Source of the DNA: DATAEK01 sp036258055
GTDB lineage: Bacteria; Acidobacteriota; Vicinamibacteria; Vicinamibacterales; 2-12-FULL-66-21
Reading direction: 5' to 3'
DNA: 8,595 nt
Assembly (NCBI GenBank): GCA_036258055.1
Contig: DATAEK010000284.1
Coordinates: 1 to 8,595, forward strand
Shown: one piece after another, positions 1 to 5,858 of the stretch
Position numbering within the stretch: the first letter of the stretch is position 1
Layout: each line of letters opens with the position of its first letter
Program-made: the position numbers and the translations under genes
The notes under the pieces: model-generated
The model's input: the letters and a program-made list of their open reading frames with translations, nothing else
Told to the model about the DNA's origin: nothing
The model's database searches: none

Positions 1-260
1 ACTACGACGAAGCACTCTCGGTCGCCAACGCGACGCCGTTCGGCCTCTCGGCAGGAATCGTGACCTCGTCGCTGAAACACGCCAGTCACTTCAAGCGGCA
101 TTCCGAGAGCGGCCTCGTGATGGTGAACCTGCCGACCGCAGGGCTCGACTATCACGTGCCCTTCGGCGGAAGGAAGAAGTCGAGCTACGGGCCGCGCGAG
201 CAGGGAAGTTACGCGAAGGAGTTCTATACGATCGTCAAGACCGCGTACACCGCGCCTTAA
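1..260 (+). CDS. Aldehyde dehydrogenase, C-terminal fragment (alpha-ketoglutaric semialdehyde dehydrogenase-like)
   Basis: The frame is open from the left edge (first whole codon at base 3) to a TAA at 258-260, giving about 85 residues; the start and the catalytic Cys/Glu lie outside the window. What is visible is the typical ALDH C-terminus: an ATPFGLSAGIVTS segment, then VNLPTAGLDYHVPFGG, SSYGPREQG and EFYTIVKTAY. The last three strings are those I associate with NAD(P)-dependent 2,5-dioxovalerate (alpha-ketoglutaric semialdehyde) dehydrogenases. These act in the cytoplasm and make 2-oxoglutarate at the end of the non-phosphorylating routes for pentoses, glucarate, galactarate and uronates. 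The ALDH superfamily is secure from sequence; the substrate is inferred from this C-terminal signature alone. A sugar-acid role would fit the uronate-related genes further on, but a 224-nt gap and another gene separate them, so shared transcription is not implied. Confidence 0.88.
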   Translation, partial: YDEALSVANATPFGLSAGIVTSSLKHASHFKRHSESGLVMVNLPTAGLDYHVPFGGRKKSSYGPREQGSYAKEFYTIVKTAYTAP

Positions 261-275
261 CCGCCCTTCGGGCGG
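261..275 (+). terminator. Hairpin directly after the dehydrogenase stop codon
   Basis: CCGCCC-TTC-GGGCGG starts at the base after the TAA and forms a perfect 6-bp GC stem with a 3-nt loop. No U tract follows; the sequence runs straight into the heptamer repeat. It could be a weak terminator or a 3'-end stabiliser for the dehydrogenase transcript. The structure is seen directly; the role is inferred. Confidence 0.45.
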
Positions 276-277
276 AT

Positions 278-326
278 GGCAACTGGCAAATGGCAAAGGG
301 TAAAGCGTAAAGGGTAAAGGGCAAAG
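278..326. repeat. Heptamer tandem repeat, 7 units, consensus GGYAAAG
   Basis: Seven consecutive 7-nt units without spacers: GGCAACT, GGCAAAT, GGCAAAG, GGTAAAG, CGTAAAG, GGTAAAG, GGCAAAG. The A-rich composition contrasts with the GC-rich surroundings and the array lies entirely between genes. It is a degenerate microsatellite-like array, similar in form to the short tandemly repeated heptamers known from cyanobacterial intergenic regions. No function can be read from it. The remainder of the gap, 327-484, has no ORF and no promoter that I can defend. Confidence 0.8.
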
Positions 327-484
327 GTGCTCTATGTCACTTTGAGGCGCACGGAGACACACCGACCGGAGACTTGTTTCTGGCCTCAGCCAGCCATTCC
401 CGCCGACGCTCACGAATAAAGTGCCTAATCACAATAGCTTAGCGTGACGAGTTTTCGGGAGCCGGGTTTGCAGCTGGGGTGAGC

Positions 485-835
485 ATGGTCACGCGGCACA
501 TCGTCCGAATCGTCGGCGCCGGAATCCTGGCTCTCCTCGTCGCGTCATCCGCGAGCGCGCAGGTCAGCGCGCCACGCGTCCACGCGGCCCCGGTCCGTTC
601 GCAGATCACGGCGACCCGCATGGTGGTCATGCCGTCCACCACGATGAAGCGGACGACCACGGTGAACAACCAGTCGGCGAAAGCCTCGCTGACGTTGAAT
701 CGCGCCGAGGCGCAGCAGGACGCGCAGCGGATGCAGCGTCCGCCGCTCGGAAGTCTTGCCCATCCTACGCGTCCGCAGGTGACGACGGAGCGGCCCCAGG
801 TAGCCAAGGTCGGCGTTGTCGGCGGGCGACGGTAA
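485..835 (+). CDS. Small secreted protein of unknown function
   Basis: A 116-residue protein that I do not recognise. An N-terminal signal peptide is clear: MVTRHIVRIV gives a basic n-region, followed by a hydrophobic stretch GAGILALLVA and an Ala-X-Ala site, SASA, just before QVSAP (about residue 26). The mature part is short, Cys-free, strongly basic, rich in Thr, Gln, Arg and Pro, and predicted unstructured. It contains two RPQV strings (RPQVTTERPQV) near the C-terminus. I chose ATG 485 because a GGGGTGAG Shine-Dalgarno-like stretch (476-483) precedes it; a GTG at 479 is possible and adds two residues. Third codon positions are G/C-rich as in its neighbours, which supports real coding. It is a single-gene unit whose 3' end faces the 3' end of the MFS gene. 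The extracytoplasmic location is inferred from the signal peptide. Confidence 0.6.
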   Translation: MVTRHIVRIVGAGILALLVASSASAQVSAPRVHAAPVRSQITATRMVVMPSTTMKRTTTVNNQSAKASLTLNRAEAQQDAQRMQRPPLGSLAHPTRPQVTTERPQVAKVGVVGGRR

Positions 836-852
836 GCGTCAGTCCGCGTGAA

Positions 853-883
853 GCCGGACCGCGCGGTCCGGCCAACGCCGGAC
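853..883. repeat. Three-arm inverted-repeat cluster (REP-like), possible bidirectional terminator
   Basis: Three alternating arms of one 7-8 nt word lie in 31 bases: GCCGGACC (853-860), GGTCCGGC (865-872) and GCCGGAC (877-883). Arms 1 and 2 form a perfect 8-bp stem with a GCGC loop; arms 2 and 3 form a perfect 7-bp stem with a CAAC loop. The two hairpins share the middle arm and so exclude each other. The cluster sits between two convergent genes, 17 nt after the stop at 833-835 and 1 nt beyond the MFS stop codon at 885-887. A T run follows only on the plus side (about 901-905). This looks like a REP-type palindromic element or a shared terminator; which of the two cannot be decided from one copy. 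Confidence 0.6.
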
Positions 884-884
884 G

Positions 885-2102
885 CTACAACGTCGGCGCG
901 TTTTTGGGAGATACGACACGATCGCCGCGGGGGAGAAACGCCACTGCCGCGGCGCCGATTGCTGCGAGGACCACCAGGACCATTACCCCGCCGTCGTAGG
1001 TGCCCGACCGATCGCGCATCGACGCGACGAGCATCGGCACGAACGCTTCCGCAACACTGTCGGTAGTCAGAACCACGCCCATCACGCGACCGAGGATCGC
1101 GACCCCATACAGTTCGGCAGCCATGAGCGGGATGATCATGTAGTCACCGCCCAGGCCGATGCCGAAGAGGAAAGCACAAATCCGGATCGTGCCGGGTGTC
1201 GGCGCATGCACGAGCAGCGGGATCGACAGGGCGACGATCACGTAGATCAGCAGCATCACGTATTTCTTCGGCCAGCGATCGGCCAGCCAGCCCATGACCA
1301 GCCGTCCCACCAGGCTGCCGATCAGAATCGTCGAGAGCGTCGTGTCGATCTGAACCTGCGCGAGCTTGCGATCCAGGCTCAGATACAGCGCGAGATTCTG
1401 GATTGTCCCGCCGACGGCGCCGATGGACGCGGTGCTGCCGATCATCAGGAGGTAGAAGGGCGCTCGCGTCAGGACGTCGCGGAGTGAGACGGCGGTCGTG
1501 CGTGCTCGAGTGGCGACTGCGGCTGCCGGTTCGCGCACGAAGCACGCGGCGGGAAACGCGACGGCAATCATCAACAGGCCGAGCACGCGCAACGCGAGGC
1601 GCCAGCCGTACGCCTGCGTCAGCGCGAAGGCGACGAGCGGCACCAGCGCACCTCCGACACCGATGCCGAGATACGCGATCCCCATCGCCTTGCCGCGGCC
1701 GCGATCGAACCAACGCGACAGCAGTACCTGATTCGGCAGCGGTCCGCCGAAGACGTATCCCAGAGCGTTGAAGGTGTAGAAGAGATAGAACGCGCCGAGT
1801 GACGTCGCGTAGGAGAGTCCGACGAGCGCGCCGCCGGCCAGCAGGATACCGACGAGCATCAGCCGGCGGGGGCCGAAGCGATCCACTAGCCGTCCGGCGA
1901 GGAATCCGAACGCGAGCGCGACGCCGATCTTGCTGTAGGCGTTGCCCGATGTGACCTGCGCGCGGCTCCACCCGAGCTCCTGAACGAAGTAAGGGTAGAA
2001 GCGGGGCAGCCCGTAGAGAGCAAAGCCGACGATCGCGAAGAGCGCGAGAAACGCGGTGAGGACGGCGAACGCCTGATCGTATCGCACGTCGCGGCCGGTC
2101 AT
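885..2102 (-). CDS. MFS transporter, carboxylate/monocarboxylate-type
   Basis: A 405-residue integral inner-membrane protein of standard MFS length. Hydrophobic segments are consistent with 12 helices: for example residues 11-30, 58-70, 82-100 and 103-120 in the N half and 217-240, 281-300, 306-330 and 371-390 in the C half, with a hydrophilic central loop at about 190-212. MFS motif A is seen between TM2 and TM3 (GRLVDRFGPRR, 70-80) with its C-half counterpart GRLVMGWLADRWPKK (266-280). The segment RWFDRGRGKAMGIAYLGIG (130-148) is typical of the oxalate/formate antiporter and monocarboxylate branch, so a small organic acid or acidic sugar is a reasonable cargo, though substrate prediction in MFS is weak. 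ATG 2102 lies 4 nt after the upstream flavoenzyme stop (TGA CGTC ATG), indicating co-transcription and probably translational coupling. It is the last gene of the minus-strand operon; its TAG abuts the inverted-repeat cluster. Confidence 0.9.
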   Translation of the reverse strand: MTGRDVRYDQAFAVLTAFLALFAIVGFALYGLPRFYPYFVQELGWSRAQVTSGNAYSKIGVALAFGFLAGRLVDRFGPRRLMLVGILLAGGALVGLSYATSLGAFYLFYTFNALGYVFGGPLPNQVLLSRWFDRGRGKAMGIAYLGIGVGGALVPLVAFALTQAYGWRLALRVLGLLMIAVAFPAACFVREPAAAVATRARTTAVSLRDVLTRAPFYLLMIGSTASIGAVGGTIQNLALYLSLDRKLAQVQIDTTLSTILIGSLVGRLVMGWLADRWPKKYVMLLIYVIVALSIPLLVHAPTPGTIRICAFLFGIGLGGDYMIIPLMAAELYGVAILGRVMGVVLTTDSVAEAFVPMLVASMRDRSGTYDGGVMVLVVLAAIGAAAVAFLPRGDRVVSPKNAPTL

Positions 2103-2106
2103 GACG

Positions 2107-3552
2107 TCACGTCCGCGCCGGCGCCTTCACATCCTTCAGTTGCGCGTGATGGGGATGTTGGGTGTACGTGGAGTCGAGAGGATAGCAGCCCGAGACGAGC
2201 CCGACGCGCGGACCGGTGGTGCAGTCGCTGAACGTGCGACAGAACGACTTCCGCTTGAGCGGGCGGCCGGCCAGGACATCTGCCGGCAGATCGGGATAGG
2301 ACAGCATCATGCGTCCAAGACCGACGAAGTCCGTCATGCCCTGCCGCACCGTCCGCTGAGCCACGTGCGGCAGCCACTCCTGCAGGTAGGTGTAGCCCGA
2401 TCCAACGAACGCAATGTCCGGGAATTCCTTCTTCAGCGCTGCCGTCGCGCGGACCTGCCGCGCGACGCCCACAAGCGGATCCTCGGGCGGATCGTATCCG
2501 TCGACCGGGGGGAAGAGTGCCGGCCGCACGACGTGCGGACAGTAGTACGGGCTTCCTGCTGTCACACAGATCCACTTGAGATCCCACGACTGAAAGAGCC
2601 GCAACAGCGATCGGCTGTCCTCCAGCGCGGCAGGCACGTCGTCGCCGTCGAGAATGCCGAACCCCTGCTGATAGTGCCGCGCGCACGTCTCGGGCACGCC
2701 GGTCCCGGACGAATCCTTGCGGTACGGCACGCTGTCGATGACCGACACGCGTACGCCGATGCCCAGCGCTGGCACCTCAGCCCGAATGCCCTGCATCACG
2801 CTGAACAGGAACCGCGTACGGTTCTCGAGGCTGCCGCCGTATCGTCCAGTCCGACCTCGCGCGCCAAGGAGCTCGTGGCCGAAGTACCCATGACAATGCT
2901 TGATATCCACGAACTGGAAGCCGATGTCGAAGGCGCGCTTCGCGGCGACGATGAAGTTGTCGACGAGGCGATCGATTTCGTCATCCGCGAGGACTTGGAC
3001 GCCGGCGGGGAAGCGCCGATCGAGCAACGGGTTCGAATCCGCGGCGAGCGGTTCGGGGCGATTCCACACATTCGGGCGCGAGAAGCGTCCGGAGTGCGTC
3101 AGCTGGAGTCCAAGGTAGAGATCGCGATCGGCGTTTGCGCCAAAGCGGTCGCGATGCGCGGCGACCAGCTCGTCACGCATTGACGCGAGAGCGCTCTGGG
3201 TCGCGGCGGACAGGAGCAGCTGGTTCGGATTCGCGCGCCCGTCGTGTCGAACCGCGACAGCCTCGCCGCCCCAAATGAGCTTCGCGCCACTTTCGCCGAA
3301 GCGGCGCCAGCGCCGGCGGGTCAGATCGCTCGGCAAGCCATCAGCTGTGCCGTCCCAACCCTCCATCGGCAGGACGCAGAACCGGTTGCCGACTCGAACG
3401 CCGGCCACGTCGAGCGATTGCGCGAGGGGGGAATGCTCCGGCGGGGTCAGCTCTTCATCGAAGTCGAGATCGATGCCGCGTTCAGCGAGGTGGGCCCTGA
3501 ACGCGCTGGCCGTTTTGAGTGTGGCCACGCGCACGTATGGGCCATTGGTCAC
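2107..3552 (-). CDS. Old yellow enzyme-type NADH:flavin oxidoreductase
   Basis: A 481-residue cytoplasmic flavoprotein with an FMN-binding TIM barrel. Family marks in order: NRFCVLPMEGWDGTADG (57-72), QLTHSGR (150-156), VDIKHCHGYFGHELL (215-229, with the His-X-His-Gly-Tyr substrate/flavin region), RYGGSLENR (237-245), and the flavin-phosphate segments VGSGYTYLQEW (383-393) and GLGRMML (411-417). OYE enzymes hydride-reduce activated C=C bonds, and related enzymes act on dienoyl-CoAs; the substrate here is unknown. The C-terminus holds three Cys (438, 444, 456; C-x5-C-x11-C) where 2,4-dienoyl-CoA-reductase-like relatives carry a four-Cys Fe-S ligand set. The second, FAD/NAD-binding half of those enzymes is absent. 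The start is GTG 3552, chosen because it overlaps the regulator stop (GTGA) and has a GGGAG upstream. An N-terminal extension of about 40 residues precedes the barrel. Position between the GntR and MFS genes implies a catabolic role under the same control. Confidence 0.88.
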   Translation of the reverse strand: MTNGPYVRVATLKTASAFRAHLAERGIDLDFDEELTPPEHSPLAQSLDVAGVRVGNRFCVLPMEGWDGTADGLPSDLTRRRWRRFGESGAKLIWGGEAVAVRHDGRANPNQLLLSAATQSALASMRDELVAAHRDRFGANADRDLYLGLQLTHSGRFSRPNVWNRPEPLAADSNPLLDRRFPAGVQVLADDEIDRLVDNFIVAAKRAFDIGFQFVDIKHCHGYFGHELLGARGRTGRYGGSLENRTRFLFSVMQGIRAEVPALGIGVRVSVIDSVPYRKDSSGTGVPETCARHYQQGFGILDGDDVPAALEDSRSLLRLFQSWDLKWICVTAGSPYYCPHVVRPALFPPVDGYDPPEDPLVGVARQVRATAALKKEFPDIAFVGSGYTYLQEWLPHVAQRTVRQGMTDFVGLGRMMLSYPDLPADVLAGRPLKRKSFCRTFSDCTTGPRVGLVSGCYPLDSTYTQHPHHAQLKDVKAPART

Positions 3553-4334
3553 GCTTCGGGCTCCCCTTGGTCCACGTCGCGCGCCTCGAGATACGACACG
3601 TACGCGGCGAGTGCGCCCTGGTTGTGCTGGCGCACGGTCTGCTCGATGTGCACGAGATCGCGACGGGCGATCTGATCCAGGAGGATGTGGTGCTCGGCCT
3701 GTGCGATCCGCGTGCGGTGGATCAGCACGTCCCGGAAGTAGTAGCGGCGGACGCGATCCCAGTAGTCGAACACCCGCTGGATCATCTCCTGAAGAAGCGA
3801 CAGATCGGCGAGACGACTGATCGATAGATGAAAGCGCGTATTGAGCTCCGCCCAGCGCTGCGGCGAACCGGCGTCGAGCGCACGGTCCATTTCGCCAACG
3901 AGCTCGGCGAGCACCTCGACGTCGGACGGCCCTGCTTTCTGCGCCGCTTCGCGCGTCGCCACCAGCTCCAGCCCTTCCATCGTCGTGAAGACGTCGGCAA
4001 TCGACGTGCGCGAAACGGGAGCGACCGTCGCGCCCACGTGAGCGACGCTGACGACCAATCCTTCAGATTGGAGCAGCCGGAGCGCTTCCCGCACGGGAAT
4101 GATGCTGACGCGCAGCCGTTGTGCGATGTCGTCGATAACCAGCCGGGACCCTGGCGCGAGCTCACAACGGATTATTGAATTGCGGAGTGTCGTGTAAACG
4201 AACTGTTGTTTGGTCAGGTGGCCGGAGGCCGGCGTGGTGCCCGGCCGGTCGCGCCGGAGTACGCCCTGGCTCTCGCGCGTCGCCGCGGGGCTCAGGTTGC
4301 CGAGGCCGGGTCGAAGGGCCGAGTCAGGATTCAT
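3549..4334 (-). CDS. GntR-family transcriptional regulator, FadR/FCD subfamily
   Basis: A 261-residue one-component regulator. The winged helix-turn-helix spans about residues 40-108 (VYTTLRNSII, LAPGSRLVIDDIAQRLRV, PVREALRLLQSEGLV), the classical GntR DNA-binding region. An all-helical FCD ligand-binding domain follows (about 113-250). Its usual metal/ligand ligands can be matched: the D-x3-H position appears as N165/H169 (LNTRFH), with H215 or H216 (AEHH) and H237 (RQHN). FCD proteins typically sense small carboxylates such as sugar acids, and many repress their own operon. I chose ATG 4334 over the upstream in-frame ATG 4388 because a TTGACA...TACGCT promoter lies inside the longer reading and the extra 18 residues are not family-like; no clear ribosome site helps. 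It is the first gene of the minus-strand operon, its TGA overlaps the flavoenzyme GTG, and it is divergent from the GH88 gene. The likely effector is an acidic intermediate of this locus (inference). Confidence 0.9.
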   Translation of the reverse strand: MNPDSALRPGLGNLSPAATRESQGVLRRDRPGTTPASGHLTKQQFVYTTLRNSIIRCELAPGSRLVIDDIAQRLRVSIIPVREALRLLQSEGLVVSVAHVGATVAPVSRTSIADVFTTMEGLELVATREAAQKAGPSDVEVLAELVGEMDRALDAGSPQRWAELNTRFHLSISRLADLSLLQEMIQRVFDYWDRVRRYYFRDVLIHRTRIAQAEHHILLDQIARRDLVHIEQTVRQHNQGALAAYVSYLEARDVDQGEPEA

Positions 4335-4356
4335 CGAAGTGCGGTCTCGCCGTGGG

Positions 4357-4385
4357 AGCGTACGATGCCACACGGTCGATGTCAA
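4357..4385 (-). promoter_or_regulatory. Candidate sigma70-type promoter of the GntR operon
   Basis: On the minus strand, a perfect TTGACA (4385-4380) is followed after 17 nt by TACGCT (4362-4357, a 3/6 match to TATAAT). Transcription would begin near 4350, about 16 nt before ATG 4334. This is why the shorter regulator start is preferred. The -10 is weak, so the call rests on the perfect -35 and the spacing. Confidence 0.4.
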
Positions 4386-4388
4386 CAA

Positions 4389-4400
4389 ATCATATATGAT
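4389..4400. promoter_or_regulatory. Candidate GntR operator, perfect palindrome ATCATATATGAT
   Basis: A perfect 12-bp AT-rich palindrome in a GC-rich background, centred between the divergent GntR and GH88 genes. AT-rich palindromes of about this length are typical targets of FCD-type GntR dimers. It lies 4 nt upstream of the -35 of the GntR promoter and contains a -10-like TATGAT reading toward GH88 (4395-4400), so a bound dimer could block both transcription units. The palindrome is seen directly; binding by the adjacent regulator is inference. Confidence 0.55.
4395..4400 (+). promoter_or_regulatory. Candidate -10 element of the GH88 operon
   Basis: TATGAT matches the sigma70 -10 consensus at 5 of 6 positions and forms the right half of the palindromic operator. 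No good -35 is seen at 17-18 nt upstream (around 4371-4377). Transcription from here would start near 4407, giving a 5' leader of about 66 nt to ATG 4473. Because the element is palindromic, TATGAT also reads on the minus strand. Confidence 0.35.
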
Positions 4401-4472
4401 ATGCCGTCTCGCAAACCCTTCGCTGCGCTCGCGCTGCGCGACCGTGGCGTTTCTAGCGACGCGCCATCACCG

Positions 4473-5858
4473 ATGATCCAGATCGATCGGATTCGTACTC
4501 CCGGCGATCTCGCCGCCCGGATCCACCAGCTCTTCGAGTTGTCCGCGGGCAAGATTCAGGACCTCGAGCGAAGCTGGTCCGCCAGCGCCGGCGCCCCGGT
4601 TTTCACGGTCGCAGGACGGTACACAACCAGGGGTTGGACCGAGTGGACCGAAGGGTTCCAATACGGATCGGCGCTGCTGCAGTTCGACGCCACGGGTGAC
4701 CGCAGCTTCCTCGAGCTGGGACGCGAACGCACGATGTCGCGGATGGCGCCGCACCTGACCCACGTGGGCGTCCACGATCATGGGTTCAACAACGTCAGTA
4801 CGTACGGGGCGCTCTGGCGGCTGGCACGCGAACGCCGCGTCGAAACCTGCGAGTGGGAAGTGCGGACCTACGAGCTGGCGCTTCGTGTGAGCGGTGCGAT
4901 CCAGGCTCGCCGCTGGACGCGATTGCCGGACGGCGGCTTCATCTACTCGTTCAACGGCGCACACTCGCTGTTCGTCGACACGATCCGATCGCTGCGCGCG
5001 CTGGCGCTCGCGTATCGGCTCGGTCACCGCCTCATCGAAGAACAGGACGCGCAAATCGACCTGCTCACGCGGCTGCTGCAGCACGCACGCGCGACGGCGC
5101 GCTACAACGTGTACTACGGCGCCGCCCGCGATCACTTCGACGTGCGCGGCCGCGTCGCGCACGAGAGTCTCTTCAACGCCGCCAACGGTACCTATCGCGG
5201 GCCGAGCACGCAGCAGGGGTATTCGCCGTTCACGACGTGGACCCGTGGGCTCGCGTGGGCGATGCTCGGCTTCGCCGAACAGATCGAGTTCCTCGCGACG
5301 CTGCCGCCGGCGTCGTTGAAGGCGGCGGGCGACCCCAATGCGATCGAGTGGATGCTCGACGCGGCGCGGGCGACCTGCGACTTCTACATGGACCACGCGG
5401 CCTGCGCGGATGGCGTGCCCTACTGGGACACCGGGGCGCCAGGGCTGGTCACGCTCGGCGATTGGGGCAGCCGTCCGTCGGATCCGTTCAACGATCGCGA
5501 GCCGGTGGATAGTTCCGCGGCGGCGATCGGCGCGCAGGGCCTGCTGCGTCTCGGCCGCATCCTCGCCGATCGGGGTCAGGATGGCTCGCGCTACGAACAG
5601 GCCGGCCTGCGCGTGCTGGACACGCTGATCGATGAAAGCGGTCCCTACGTGAGCCGCGACCCACAGCATCAGGGACTGTTGCTCCATTCGGTGTATCACT
5701 GGCCGAACGGCTGGGATCACGTCCCAGCCGGCGCGCACATTCCGCGCGGCGAGTCGAGCCAGTGGGGCGACTATCACCTGCGCGAGGCGGCGTTGTACGT
5801 GAAGCGTCTCGCCGCGGGCGATCCCTACCTCGCGTTCTTCGGAATCGAGCGGACATGA
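4473..5858 (+). CDS. GH88 unsaturated glucuronyl hydrolase
   Basis: A 461-residue alpha/alpha-barrel glycoside hydrolase. GH88 enzymes hydrate the C4-C5 double bond of the unsaturated uronic acid that lyases leave at the non-reducing end, releasing 4-deoxy-5-keto-uronate. The two Asp essential in characterised family members align with D102 (HDHGF) and D169 (SLFVDTIRS). Other family segments are EWTEGFQYGSALLQFDATGD (59-76 region), TWTRGLAWAMLGF (255-267), DSSAAAIGAQGLLRL (346-360) and QWGDYHLREA (430-439). There is no signal peptide, so it acts in the cytoplasm. I chose ATG 4473 because the family-like sequence begins there; the in-frame ATG 4401 is possible, but it sits directly on the candidate operator/-10. 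Neither has a visible ribosome-binding site. It is first in the plus-strand operon; its TGA overlaps the SDR ATG. GH105 is the main alternative, but the motif set fits GH88 better. The aglycone (rhamnose, glucose or amino sugar) cannot be read from sequence. Confidence 0.87.
   Translation: MIQIDRIRTPGDLAARIHQLFELSAGKIQDLERSWSASAGAPVFTVAGRYTTRGWTEWTEGFQYGSALLQFDATGDRSFLELGRERTMSRMAPHLTHVGVHDHGFNNVSTYGALWRLARERRVETCEWEVRTYELALRVSGAIQARRWTRLPDGGFIYSFNGAHSLFVDTIRSLRALALAYRLGHRLIEEQDAQIDLLTRLLQHARATARYNVYYGAARDHFDVRGRVAHESLFNAANGTYRGPSTQQGYSPFTTWTRGLAWAMLGFAEQIEFLATLPPASLKAAGDPNAIEWMLDAARATCDFYMDHAACADGVPYWDTGAPGLVTLGDWGSRPSDPFNDREPVDSSAAAIGAQGLLRLGRILADRGQDGSRYEQAGLRVLDTLIDESGPYVSRDPQHQGLLLHSVYHWPNGWDHVPAGAHIPRGESSQWGDYHLREAALYVKRLAAGDPYLAFFGIERT

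Noticed and set aside
278..326. Heptamer array considered as a CRISPR-like repeat
   Set aside because: Units are 7 nt with no spacers and no cas genes are present, so it is a simple tandem repeat.
327..484. Promoter for the small secreted protein
   Set aside because: TTGTTT near 374 and AT-rich words near 415-440 do not combine into a -35/-10 pair with acceptable spacing.
2102..2109. Palindrome TGACGTCA at the flavoenzyme/MFS junction as a regulator site
   Set aside because: It arises from the TGA stop, a 4-nt spacer and the CAT of the ATG start; the site is within an operon and chance is the simpler reading.
2101..3183. Plus-strand ORF of 360 codons opposite the flavoenzyme
   Set aside because: The opposite strand carries an intact OYE protein with all family motifs; this ORF has none.
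4421..4445. CGCTGCGC-type direct repeats in the GH88 leader considered as a riboswitch or attenuator
   Set aside because: They are only short GC-rich direct repeats; no conserved aptamer elements or terminator with a U tract are seen.
4467..5777. Long minus-strand ORF of 436 codons opposite the GH88 gene
   Set aside because: The translation is Arg/Ala/Val-rich with no family motifs and lies entirely opposite a gene with clear GH88 motifs; it is a typical antisense shadow in GC-rich DNA.
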